From positions 146,004,473 through 146,068,472 of the forward strand of contig NC_134399.1 in assembly GCF_050003625.1 (NCBI RefSeq): a DNA stretch of 64,000 bases, in the 5' to 3' direction. The stretch's first letter is position 1. Every line of letters starts with the position of its first letter. Positions 10,680 through 21,102 of the stretch are shown here, piece after piece. The notes below the pieces were generated by a model, which did not search any database, had not been told where the DNA came from, and saw only the letters and a program-made list of their open reading frames with translations. The position numbers and the translations under genes are program-made. This stretch comes from Haematobia irritans. Taxonomy: Eukaryota > Arthropoda > Insecta > Diptera > Muscidae.

Positions 10680-10975
10680 AAAATTTTGTCAAATTTTATT
10701 TCTATAGAAAATTTTGCCAAAATTTTATTTCTATACAAAATGTTGTCAAAATCTTAATTTTATGGAGAATGTTGTCAACATTTGAATTCTATTGAAAATT
10801 TTGTCCAAATTTTACTTCTATAGAAAAATTTTGTTAATATTTTATTTCTATAGAAAATGTTGTCAAGATTTTATTTTGTCAAAATTTTATTTCTATAGAA
10901 ACTTTTGTCAACATTTTATTTCTATGGAAACTTTTGTGAAAATTTTATTTCTATAGAAAATTTTGTCAAACTTAT
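10680..10975 (+). repeat. 30-bp minisatellite, right part
   Basis: Continuation of the B-element minisatellite after the hammerhead repeat, about nine diverged units. The B-element right end follows. Confidence 0.9.
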
Positions 10976-11213
10976 TTATATACGTATTGAATCTGCCTTT
11001 TTTAGTTTAATATATATCCCGTATGAGCTACCTTGCAATTCAGAAGACGGTGTTAGGAAGTTTTAAGATACCTTGCCATCGGCAAGTGTTACCGCAACCC
11101 AAGTAATTCGATTGTGGATGACAGTCTTCAGTAGAAGTTTCTACGCAATCCATGGTGGAGGGTACATCACATAAGCTTCGGCCTGGCCGAACTTACGGCC
11201 GTATATACTTGTT

Positions 11214-12954
11214 ATATATTAGATTTTATAATTGGTAGGGTACCCACATACTACCTGGTGTAAATCGAGTAGGCTTCGAAATAATAATTGTGACAACTAA
11301 AAATAAAACATTCAGTCTGTACACTGAAAAAAATATTGTCGTGAGGTCAAAGAGTTCATGCCTTTAAAATACGAATCCAAATTTTGTTTAGCATTGAAGA
11401 CGTATTTCTCTAATATAAAGCTGTTCTCCTTGTCCAAAAATAGATCAATGAGGTCGTATTATCCTTATAATTAAGTGATTTCACTTAAAAAAAGGGTAAC
11501 ATAGGTTCATAGGAATTGTAAAGCGGATGAGGTTGCAAGATTTGGAAGTACCTATTGGGGAAGTATAATCTGGTATGTTTCTATCTACCTGAAACCCTAT
11601 TGTGATAGCGTATATAAAAATTTGATGTATTCTATACAATGCAGAAAATCAGCCTTAAAATGTCTTCCTGTAGTAGGATATATGTGTCGATTTCACTAAG
11701 ACCATTATATCACAATTTTTATTTGCTTCTCTTCAGTTTTGTGTTTTTATCTCTGGCCAGGATGGTTGGTATTAATGGAGAAAACACATGAATACCATTA
11801 AGTATTTAAGTTCAAGATACAAAAACACAACCCATCCTCTCATAGCTGGAATCAACGCGAAAAGCATTGTCATCGTCGTCGTCATCATCACTATCAGAAT
11901 GTCATTGGTGAAAGCTTTGCACAGGCGAACTTTAACATCCAACACACTTTTGGCAAAATTCTTAGCACCAGAAGGATGAATTGTTATTGTCACCCATTAA
12001 GAGGACGAGTTGAACACGTTGAATGCCATTGATTTTGACTAAAGGGATATTAAGTATTTACTGCACACTTTCATTTTGCATTTACCGTTGAAATGATTTA
12101 TTATAGCCATGCAGAGTGGATGATACTATGAAATCCAGTGATGAGACACTGATAATACTACCATGGCCAATGGATGGTTGTACAACTTTAACCTGCCCAC
12201 TTTTAATGCAACAGGAAAACAGTTTTTTTTTGTGATAGCAACTTCAACTGCAAGGAGGACGAGGACGATATGTAAATGAAATATCTTATTTATATAATAT
12301 CAATTACAAATTGAAAATCTGCACCAGATAAATACATGCTCACGTGGCATATCAATATCACCAACGCATACTATAATTAACGGTGAAGAAATTCATGAAA
12401 GAAAATTGTAAATACACAAAATCACAAAGGAAAGTGTTTGGCTTAATGATTTCGCGTAAATATTTGTAATTAATTATTTACGCAAAATATTGACTGACAG
12501 ATAGGTGAAAGTTCAATGGGAATTGCAATCACTTGGGTAATTTATTTAATTTATTCGATTCTATAAAGAACAAGAATAAAGACTATGGGTAGTTGGGTTC
12601 AGCTGAAGTTTTGCGGATAAGAAACGAGTTTATGCAAACTTTTAGCGCAATAGCTTCATTATTGACGGCAGTAGCATGATTACAACAGACAGAAGGACAG
12701 ACTGTCTTCTTAGAACTTCATCTTGATCACGAATACATATGTAATTTATATGGTCGGTTATGGATATTTCGGTTTATTATGATTTATACTCACCATACTA
12801 TGGGGGGTGGTTATAAAAATAAATTACAATACGGGAGTTGCCTTTTTTTTTTTGACAGAGCTTTAAATTTTTGAGGTTAACATATACGTACTCAGAACGT
12901 TTTAACGCTCGTATGTGCTATTTGGGACGCAGGAACTTAAAAGATTTATCTCTC
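11214..12954. other. Mostly unassigned DNA with an E1 fragment
   Basis: Positions 11322-11515 are the reversed 3' half of an E1-type short DNA element: CACTGAAAAAAATATTG next to a TA, then blocks shared with 62.9-63.2 kb. The rest shows no recognisable gene, RNA or repeat. Confidence 0.65.
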
Positions 12955-13172
12955 CCAGGTTAGGTATACTGACAGCCCTATATTTCAGGCTCACTTAGAC
13001 TATTCAGTACATTGTGATACCACACTTCTCCCACTTAGTGCTGCCCGATTCTTCTTTTGAAACTTAGAGAGGATAATCCACCGCTGAAAATCTTTTTGGT
13101 GTTTAGTCGAAACTGGGTTTGAACCCTGCGTATGCAAGGCGGGCATGCTAGCCATTGCACTACAGTGGTTCC
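12955..13172 (-). mobile_element. SINE1 copy, old and internally deleted
   Basis: Tail and head segments are both readable (CAGGCTCACTTAGACTATTC at the left, TATGCAAGGCGGGCATGCTA at the right). About 100 bp of the body are missing and the B box is altered (GGTTTGAACC). The pentamer tail has decayed. Confidence 0.85.
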
Positions 13173-13493
13173 AATTGAATGCTATTTCAAGCTTAGACTC
13201 TAACATATCCAGAGTCCCCATATAAACCGACGCTCAGTATAGTCCCCATATAAACCGCCGCTCAGATTTGGCTTGCGGAGACTCTTGGAGGAGCAAAATT
13301 CATCAGATCAGATGAAATTTGGTACATGGTGTTAGTATATGGTCTCTACAAACCACGCAAAAATTGGTCCACATCGGTCCATAATTAGATATAGCCCCCA
13401 TATAAACCGATCGCCAGATTTGGCTTGCGGAGCCTCTAAGAGAAGCAAATTTCATCCGATACGGCTGAAATTTGGTACATGGTGTTAGTATAT

Positions 13494-13831
13494 AGGTTAG
13501 GTTAGGTTAGGTGGCAGCCCGATGTATCAGGCTCACTTAGACTATTCAGTCCATTGTGATACCACATTGGTGAACTTCTCTCTTATCACTGAGTGCTGCC
13601 CGATTCCATGTTAAGCTCAATGACAAGGGACCTCCTTTTTATAGCCGATTCCAAACGGCGTTCCACATTGCAGTGAAATCACTTAGAGAAGTTTTGAAAC
13701 CCTCAGAAATGTCACCAGAATTACTGAGGTGGGATAATCCACCGCTGAAAAACTTTTTGGTGTTCGGTCGAATCAGGAATCGAACCCACGACCTTGTGTA
13801 TGCAAGGCGAGCATGCTAACCATTGCACCAC
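13494..13831 (-). mobile_element. SINE1, full length with 13-bp target duplication
   Basis: 338 bp with the (GGTTA)n tail at the left and a tRNA-like head with intact B box at the right. GGTGTTAGTATAT is duplicated at 13481-13493 and 13832-13844. It interrupts a B-array unit, so it is younger than that array. Confidence 0.95.
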
Positions 13832-14208
13832 GGTGTTAGTATATGGTATCACCAACCATGCAAAAATTGGTCCACATTGGTCCATAATTATATATATAGC
13901 CCCCATATAAAACGATCGCCAGATTTATGTTGCGGAGCCACTAAGAGAAGCAAATTTCATCAGATCTGGCTGAAATTTGGTACATGGTGTTAGTATAGGG
14001 TCTCTACCAACCATGCAAAAATTGGTCCACATCGGTCCATAATTACATATAGCCCTCGATACCCCGATACCTCCGGTGCTCTTTGAGGAGCAAAATTCAT
14101 CCGATCCGGTTGAAATTTGGTAGTTTATGACCGCTAACAACCAAGCCAAAATTGGTCCATATCGTCGGTCAATAGTTTTACTCGTATATAGCCGATCCCC
14201 AAAAATAA

Positions 14209-14430
14209 TCTACCAAAATTTTATTTCTATAGAAAATTTTGTCAAAATTTTATTTATATAGAAAATTTTGTTAAAATTTTATTTCTATAGAAAATGTTGA
14301 CAAAATTTTATTGCTATAGAAAAATTTGTCAATATTTTATTTCTATAGAAAATTTTGTAAAATTTTTATTTCTATAGAAAATGTTGTCAAAATTTTATTT
14401 CTATAGAAAATTTTATCAAACTGAATTAAT
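14209..14430 (+). repeat. 30-bp minisatellite of the B element
   Basis: About seven units with TTTCTATAGAAA and TTTTGTCAAAATTTTA, following the B array as in the other B copies. Confidence 0.9.
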
Positions 14431-14440
14431 CATATAATTT

Positions 14441-15485
14441 TTATACCCTTCACCACTACTGTGGTACAGGGTATAATAAGTTTGTGCATTTGTATGTAAC
14501 GCCAAGAAGGAAAAGTCTGAGACCCATCGTTTAGTATACCGATCGTCTTAGAATTAAATTCTGAGTCGATTTAGCGATGTCCGTCTGTCTGTCTGTCTGT
14601 TGATGTATTTTTGTGTGCAAAGTACAGCTCGCAGTTTTAGTCCGATTGTCCTAAAATTTGGTATAGGGTCCTGTTTCGGCTCAAAGACGATCCCTATTGA
14701 TTTTGGAAAAAATCGGTTCAGATTTAGATATAGCTGCCATATATATTTTTCACCGATCTGGTCATAATTGGCGCGTATATCAACCGATCTTCCTCAAATT
14801 CCGTACATCCGAATATTTTATGAGTCTCGAAAAACTTGCTAAATATCAGCCAAATCGGTTCAGATTTAGATATAGCTCCCATATATAGCTTTCGCCCGAT
14901 TTACACTCATATGACCGTAGAGGCCAATTTTTAACTCCGATTTAGTTGAAATTTTACATAGGGAGTAGAATTAGCATTGTAGCTATGCGTGCCAAATTTG
15001 GTTGAAATCGGTTCAGATTTAGATATAGCTCCCATATATATGTTTTTCTGATTTCGACAAAAATGGTCAAAATACCAACATTTTCCTTGTAAAATCGCCA
15101 CTGCTTAGTCGAAAAGTTGTAAAAATGACTCTAATTTTCCTAAACTTCTAATGCATATATATCGAGCGATAAATCATAAATAAACTTTTGCGAAGTTTTC
15201 TTAAAATTGCTCCAGATTTAAATGTTTCCCATATTTTTTTACTAACATTGTGTTCCACCCTAGTGCATTAGCCGACTTAAATTTTGAGTCTATAGATTTT
15301 GTAGAAGTCTATCAAATTCTGTCCAGATCGAGTGATATTTAAATGTATGTATTTGGGACAAACCTTTATATATAGCCCCAACACATTTGACGGATGTGAT
15401 ATGGTATCGAAAATTTAGATCTACAAAGTGGTGCAGGGTATAATATAGTCGGCCCCGCCCGACTTTAGACTTTCCTTACTTGTCT
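14441..15485 (-). mobile_element. DINE-like family A element, near complete
   Basis: Hairpin TTATACCCTTCACCAC...GTGGTACAGGGTATAA at the left and the GC-rich hairpin AGTCGGCCCCGCCCGACT plus TTCCTTACTTGT at the right. Between them are a GTCTGTCTGTC run near 14580 and several 153-bp-type repeats. It is inserted in the B element at 13205-15675. Confidence 0.85.
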
Positions 15486-15807
15486 TGTTTAATATATACC
15501 CCGTATGGACTAACTTAAAATTGAGAAGACGGTGTTGAGAAGTTTTAAGGTACCTTGCCATCGACAAGTGTTATTCGATTGTGGGTGACAGTCTTTAGTA
15601 CAAGTTTCTATGCTATCCATGGTGGAGGGTACATAAGATTCGGCCTGGCCGAACTTACGGCCGTATATACATGTTTATTATTATTATTATTATTTTTTAT
15701 TTAATTATAATTATTTTACATTAATATAATTAAAATGTTAATTTGAACTATTAACATTTTAATTGAACACCTAAAAATATTAAATAATTTTCATAACTGA
15801 CATTAAG

Positions 15808-16014
15808 CCACCGTGGTGCAATGGTTAGCATGCCCGTCTTGCATACACAAGGCCGTGGGTTCGATTCCTGCTTCGACCGAACAACAAAAAGTTTTTCAGC
15901 GGTGGATTATCCCACCTCAGTAATGCTAGTAACATTTCTGAGGGGTTCAAAGCTTCTCTAAGTGGTTTCAATGAAATTTGGAACGCCGTTCGGACTCGGC
16001 TATAAAAAAGAGGA
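15808..16014 (+). mobile_element. SINE1 copy lacking the 3' tail
   Basis: Plus-strand tRNA-like head (A-box-like TGGTTAGCATG, B box GGTTCGATTCC) and body, ending abruptly at about 16014 before the LINE-like tail. Loss of the 3' end is unusual for a retroposon and suggests later deletion. Confidence 0.88.
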
Positions 16015-16074
16015 CTCTCAACAATTTATTGGCATTTCATCCCATCGACCGGCAAAATAGCTCATAAGAAAGGC

Positions 16075-16375
16075 TCATGTCGATTGGTCGAATGAAATGC
16101 TACAAAAATGCGATCGCGGTGCTTTGAAACACGTCTATGACATCGTGACAGTTTATGAATCGTGGATTTACGCAATGAGCAACAAATTAAGCAGTCGGCT
16201 GTATAAAAGTTGCTCACGCACGAAGCACATGATCTGCAAATGATCTGCTCTTTTTTCCGGAAAAACTTGACATGTCGCAGAATAGTCAATTCAGAGCCAG
16301 TTGTCTTCCAAGAAATCAGGAAAATTAACTGCCCAAGAGTCTTCAGCACGACAATGCGAGCTCTTACACATTGAC
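16075..16375 (+). pseudogene. Relic mariner transposase, non-Himar subfamily
   Basis: Plus-strand translation from about 16077 gives VDWSNEMLQKCDRG, then ALKHVYDIVT and ESWIYA, typical of mariner transposases around the first catalytic Asp. The expected TGDESW is read here as TVYESW, so that Asp is gone. Later frames give QSAV, MICSFF, NSEPVVFQEIRKIN and a decayed RRIxLHHDN block, with two or more frameshifts and a deletion. Only about 100 codons survive and no termini were found. The residue pattern fits the Mos1-like rather than the Himar1 side of the family. Confidence 0.78.
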
Positions 16376-16399
16376 TAAAACAACTGTTCATCCCCATAG

Positions 16400-18284
16400 C
16401 ACATTTGCACCACTTCCCGATGCAAAAAGAATATTTTTCGCTAGTTTTTTTTTTTTTGGCGACGCTTTTTTCGCTGGGATGCGTTTATCCATTGCTATAA
16501 ACAGGGTTATTTTTCCGTGAGATGTGTCCATTTATTGCGGGCGCTTCTTACATGCTCTTGAGATGATGTAAATGCAACTTTACTAAACACAAAGCATCCT
16601 ACCAATTACTGATTTTGTACAGGAGTAAGAGTAAGACAAAATATATGCATTACAAAAAAATGCAGGCTCTCACCTACGATTTATCAAAAGCATAGCTTTA
16701 TTTTTAGTGCTTAGATAAGCCAAGTGCTTCCAAAAAGTTGACTAATTCAAAATTCTACTATTCTACTGTTCTATTGCATATTTAAACTAACACCTCTACA
16801 AAGTTATTTAATATTCATTATGGTGTTAATTTCCAACAAAATTTAAACAGCATTTGTTTTATCAATTTTGACAGCATAAAACGTGGTGCTGAGTACTCGT
16901 ATTTGTGTATTCGGTTGACATATTTGAAATTAGTTTGAAATTACGATTTGTTCCATCTGGTTTTGCTTATTTGTTTATTATCAATACAATAAAAGTATAC
17001 AAAAAATGAAACAAAAATTTTACTTTAGTCAAGGTATTTTTCATTTAATTTACACATTTTAAGTTTATTTTTGCCTGAAATGAATTTTCAATTTGGCCAA
17101 TTGCCAATAACACCAACTTGATGTTTACCTTATGTGGTTGTAGCGAGAATAATAATTTGGACATTTAGATTTTGCATTTACCGGAGTGCATTGCTCGTTT
17201 TATCTGTTTTTGGGGGGTTTTCACAGCTCTGATTCTTGCTGTTGCCATAAACACAATTTGTGGAATGTTTAGATTGGATGACCATTAGGCTAAATGAAAT
17301 ATGAATCAAATTTTCGTTTTGTGAAGAACACAGAAAATTGTTTATGGTAAATTCTATTGGTTTTATTGCAATTTGGAGTAATGGCAATACATTTGCCTGC
17401 TATTGTCTAAAAAAATTTATTGATAAAACAAGGGGATTGGGTATTTAGGAAAATTTTTGGTAAATTTAATTGAAAATTTAGATAGATGGACAAAATTTCG
17501 GAACAATAACTTTAAAATATGAGTTGTGGTAATTGTTTTCCTTAACAGAAACTAAAAAAAATAATTTGCTACCTCGGAGTGACGAATTTTTCCACATAAA
17601 TTTTCGAAATAAAACAAATACATTCCATACAAAATTAAACTTAACACAATGATAATGACTTTTCAACTATATCATCGTCTTTTGAATTTTCTTCATTTGA
17701 TCTGCTGTTCAAATAAAAGAGAAAACCATACTGAATTACTTTGCATTTTGCATTCACTGAAATGAAAATATGCCTTTAAACATTTTCAGCATTTAATAGT
17801 ATTTCTGTTGTTAATTTGGCTTAAAAAATCATTTCACTTTTCCGGCCGTGATTTATGATGCGGAAATGAAACCTCAAAGCGTTAAAAAAAACACAAAGTA
17901 ATATTAAGAGGTTTCTTCGTAATTGACTAGATGGGGGATAAAAGACAACCAAATATATGATGGCGATGATGATGATGGTGACAAGACATAATGTGAAACA
18001 AATTTTGTGATGATTTATGGGAGTAATGGTGTTTTTTTTTTTTCTATACAATTGTGCCTACCTCCTTCGGAGCATGTGGCAAAAATAAATCTGTGTCAGT
18101 TAAGCGGATTGATGTATGACGTTATGAAAAGAAAATATTCCAATTGTGCCCTTGGCATTCACAACACAGCATTATTGCCTTCCATTGGATTGTATTTAAA
18201 AATCAGTTTTGGAAATTTGAATTGAGAGTAAAAATATAAATATTTTATAGACTTGATAACATTTAGGTCACATTAAGGTAATTT
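16400..18284. other. AT-rich DNA, nothing recognised
   Basis: Contains homopolymer T runs and a small GAT-rich stretch near 17960. Short frames show no motifs. I see no gene or known repeat. Confidence 0.55.
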
Positions 18285-18286
18285 TA

Positions 18287-18314
18287 AAGGGCGATACGGT
18301 CAAAATTTGGTCAA
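18287..18314 (+). repeat. Left terminal inverted repeat of the DD37E transposon
   Basis: 28 bp, matching the complement of 19572-19599 at 27 positions. It directly follows the target TA. Confidence 0.92.
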
Positions 18315-18443
18315 TATAAACTTGACGTATTTTTTTTTTCAATTTTGTATTTTAAAAACCTAACACCCCTCATTTTGAAGGTGTGTGTGTGTGTAGAATG
18401 TTGCTCCTATTTTGATTTTAGAATTCACTCTTCAGTTGTCAAA

Positions 18444-19472
18444 ATGCCGTCCAAGCAAGAAGAGCAGCGTATCAAAATTTTGCTCGCGCATCGCGAAAAT
18501 CCGAGCTACTCGCACGCAAAGCTGGCAAAATCGCTAAAAGTTGCCAAATCAACCGTTACAAATGTAATTAAAGTGTTTGGGGAACGTTTGTCGACAGCCA
18601 GGAAGTCTGGATCGGGGGGAAATCGAAAACCGGAAGCTGCTGAGACGACAAAGAGAGTTGCAAGTAGTTTTAAGCGAAACCCTAACCTCTCTCTCCGAGA
18701 TGCCGCAAATAAGCTGGGTGTATCGTCTACAACCGTGCATCGAGCCAAAAAACGAGCCGGACTATCGACTTACAAGAAGGTAGTGACTCCAAATCGACTC
18801 CGAATCGACGAAAAACGAAATACGACGGCCAAAGCGCGATCCCGGAGGCTGTACACGACGATGCTGACGAAGTTTGACTGCGTGGTAATGGACGACGAAA
18901 CCTACGTCAAAGCCGACTACAAGCAGCTTCCGGGACAGGAGTTTTATACGGCAAAAGGAAGGGGAAAGGTAGCAGATATTTTCAAGCACATAAAACTGTC
19001 AAAGTTCGCAAAGAAATATCTGGTTTGGCAAGCCATCTGTACCTGTGGCTTGAAAAGCAACATTTTCAAAGCTTCCGGGACTGTCAACCAAGAAATTTAC
19101 GTGAAAGAGTGTTTGAATAAACGTCTGCTGCCTTTCCTGAAGAAACACGGTTGTTCCGTACTGTTTTGGCGGGATTTGGCATATTGCCATTACGGTAAAA
19201 AGGCCATGGAGTGGTACGCCGCCAACAACGTGCAGGTGGTTCCCAAGGACAAGAACCCTCCCAACACGCCAGAGCTCCGCCCAATTGAGAAATACTGGGC
19301 TATTGTCAAGCGGAACCTAAAGCAAACCAAAAAATCTGCTAAGGACGAGCAGCAGTTCAAGGCAAACTGGCTTTCTGCGGCGAAGAAGGTGGACAAGGTG
19401 GCTGTACAAAATCTGATGGCAGGTGTCAAGCGTGAGGCCCGGCAATTCGGATTTGGAAAAGCGAAAGCCTAA
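18444..19472 (+). CDS. IS630/Tc1/mariner transposase, DD37E type, 342 aa
   Basis: Cut-and-paste transposase that binds the terminal repeats and catalyses excision and integration at TA. The ATG giving MPSKQEEQRIK is preferred; the frame is open ~33 codons upstream but that part does not look like transposase. Residues ~9-48 and ~80-110 look like two helix-turn-helix DNA-binding motifs (SHAKLAKSLKVAKSTV; RDAANKLGVSSTTVHRAKK). The catalytic triad fits D150 or D151 (VVMDDETYV), D244 (FWRDLAYCHY) and E282 (RPIEKYW), with 37 residues between D244 and E282, the spacing that defines DD37E. No stop or frameshift was seen. R243 and Y247 differ from what I recall as usual Pro and Ser around the second Asp, which may affect activity. 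Confidence 0.92.
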   Translation: MPSKQEEQRIKILLAHRENPSYSHAKLAKSLKVAKSTVTNVIKVFGERLSTARKSGSGGNRKPEAAETTKRVASSFKRNPNLSLRDAANKLGVSSTTVHRAKKRAGLSTYKKVVTPNRLRIDEKRNTTAKARSRRLYTTMLTKFDCVVMDDETYVKADYKQLPGQEFYTAKGRGKVADIFKHIKLSKFAKKYLVWQAICTCGLKSNIFKASGTVNQEIYVKECLNKRLLPFLKKHGCSVLFWRDLAYCHYGKKAMEWYAANNVQVVPKDKNPPNTPELRPIEKYWAIVKRNLKQTKKSAKDEQQFKANWLSAAKKVDKVAVQNLMAGVKREARQFGFGKAKA

Positions 19473-19571
19473 CTGAATATTTTTCCTGAATTTTATACTA
19501 ATTGAACTTGAAAAAGAAATTTAATTTGATTTTTTAGATAAACGATTTCACCGATTTACACGCGTTTTCCC

Positions 19572-19599
19572 TTGACCAAATTTTGACCGTATCACCCTT
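19572..19599 (-). repeat. Right terminal inverted repeat of the DD37E transposon
   Basis: 28 bp ending ATCACCCTT before the target TA at 19600-19601; one mismatch to the left repeat. Confidence 0.92.
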
Positions 19600-19601
19600 T
19601 A

Positions 19602-20726
19602 GGGCGAAAAGGACCTAATTGTTCGACACTACCTTAAATAAAGTCTACTTAGATAATAGAATTTTGACCTTCTGTTGAGCATTGTGATATTGATTACTGG
19701 CCAAAGATGTGGATTCTTCATATAAAGAAAAATTTTAGGAATCTATCTAGCTTTATATTTACATTAAAAAAACAGCGAAACCAGCAGCAAAACATTAATG
19801 TTAATTTTAAATAATTTTAACTGAACTGTATTACAATCTCCCACATCACAAAAATAAAGGTAGAATTACATACCATGCGTTCAATGCGTACAATGCGTCC
19901 GATGATTGAAAAGTTGAAATTTCTCTTTGAAATCAAAAGCTCGAATAGTCTGCCGCAAACAGGAAAAAATCAACCCTTCCATCAACGCACGGATTGTCGA
20001 CAAATTCAAGAAAATTTATTGGACATATTTAATTTCATTCATTGATTAGAGACCAAGATAAAGTAATAAAACAGCGAAGATCATTAAAAATGTATGAACA
20101 AACTTATTTCAAAATAAAGAAAAGAAGTAACTTTTTGCAGCCTTAAAAAAAGATATGTTTAGGGTGTAACATAATATATTACCGAGGCGATTTTTTTGAG
20201 TGTGCAATGAACTATGAACTAAAATGGATCTAATTGGTTTTTTGCAATATTTTAACAAAGTTATTCAAGTAAAAATAGATTTATTTCCAGTGTAGGGTAC
20301 AAAAGTCAAAAATAGACTTGCATGCAAACATATATTAATTTACAAATAGCCTATAAACATAAATGTGTTTAGAAAGAGAGACCTAGAGAGTATGCTGCAA
20401 GTAAAAGAATGGAAGTAACAAATTGGCGCCTTAAAAATATATATACACAAGGAATATTTCATTAAAATTTTTTCTACCAGTGTTTGTCTAAGGTGAAACA
20501 TACATATGTTTCAGCAATACAAACAATATTTTGTTTGGACCAATCCTGAAAATATATATGCACGAAGCAAAATGTGTTTGGGATATATGTTAAAGAAGCG
20601 ATTTTTTTTTTGACAGTGCAGTGAGTCAACTGATTGACCCATAGGCGTTGACATTTGATCACCTCGGTTGTATGAAATTTTGTTTTAGCTGTCAAATTCG
20701 CATTTATGAACTGATGTTTTTTCTTT
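19602..20726. other. Unassigned DNA with D-type repeat fragments
   Basis: 20470-20617 is a reversed copy of a repeat also seen at 20901-21100 (CAAAAAAAATCGCTTC, AACATATATCCCAAAC and ATATATATTTTCAG in the same order). 20155-20205 holds a second similar terminus (AAAAAAATCGCC). Termini resemble CACTGTCAAAAAAATCGC. The rest is unassigned. Confidence 0.6.
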
Positions 20727-20900
20727 ACTGGATGGGGATATATTAACTTTGTCATTTCGTTTGTAACATATCAAACTATTGGTCTCAGACCCTATAAAAA
20801 ATATATATTCTGGGCCGTGGTAAAATCCTGAGTTGATCTAGTGATGCCCGTCCGTCTGTTAAAATAACGCTAACTTCCGAACAAAACAAGCCATGTACAC

Positions 20901-21100
20901 CCTCAAAAAAATCGCGTCTGTAACATATACTCCCAAACATATTCTACTTCAAGCATATATATATTTTCAGAATTTGTTTAAACAAAAAAATGTTTATACT
21001 GTGCAAACATGATATGTTTTATCCTAAGCATATCATTTTTTAAGGCCCCAAATACTTAATTACAGTTTCTAAACATTACAGATATATACAAAACCTTTAT
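20901..21100 (+). mobile_element. D-type short repeat, host of the mariner insertion
   Basis: CAAAAAAATCGCGTCTGTAA and following AACATATACTCCCAAAC match the reverse complement of 20470-20617. The mariner enters at TA 21101-21102. AACATAT-rich sequence also lies right of the mariner (22171-22330) and may be its other half. Confidence 0.6.
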
Positions 21101-21102
21101 TA

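Larger units (their letters stand above)
7737..11213 (+). mobile_element. DINE-like family B element with two insertions
   Basis: Left end: hairpin TTATACCCTCCACC...GGGGGTATATT, then the mini-me core with a short TA run, the conserved TCTGGGTCGTGGTGAAATTC and a GTCC/GTCT run. The centre is a 153-bp array, then a 30-bp minisatellite. Right end: CCATGGTGGAGGGTACAT, the hairpin TTCGGCCTGGCCGAA and ACGGCCGTATATACTTG. The inverted subterminal GGTGGAGGGTA blocks and hairpins fit DINE-1/HINE architecture. A SINE (7954-8285) and the 437-bp hammerhead repeat (9554-10679) are inserted. No protein is encoded. Confidence 0.85.
13205..15675 (+). mobile_element. DINE-like family B element, 5' truncated, with SINE and A insertions
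   Basis: Opens directly in the B-type 153-bp array, runs into the 30-bp minisatellite (14209-14430), is broken by a reversed A element (14441-15485), and resumes with the B right end (ACCCCGTATGGACTAAC ... TTCGGCCTGGCCGAA ... CGGCCGTATATAC). The mini-me core and left hairpin are missing. Confidence 0.8.
18287..19599 (+). mobile_element. DD37E (ITmD37E-type) DNA transposon, apparently complete
   Basis: 1313 bp, flanked by TA at 18285-18286 and 19600-19601. The 28-bp terminal inverted repeats (18287-18314 and 19572-19599) begin AAGGGYGATACGGTCAAAAT and differ at one base. It contains one uninterrupted transposase frame. This is the least decayed autonomous-type element in the window and could have moved recently. 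Confidence 0.93.

Noticed and set aside
16062..16397. 111-codon minus-strand frame
   Set aside because: It is antisense to the relic mariner; the plus-strand translation shows clear transposase motifs.
18506..19429. Several 60-80-codon frames on both strands
   Set aside because: Shadows of the DD37E transposase gene in other frames.
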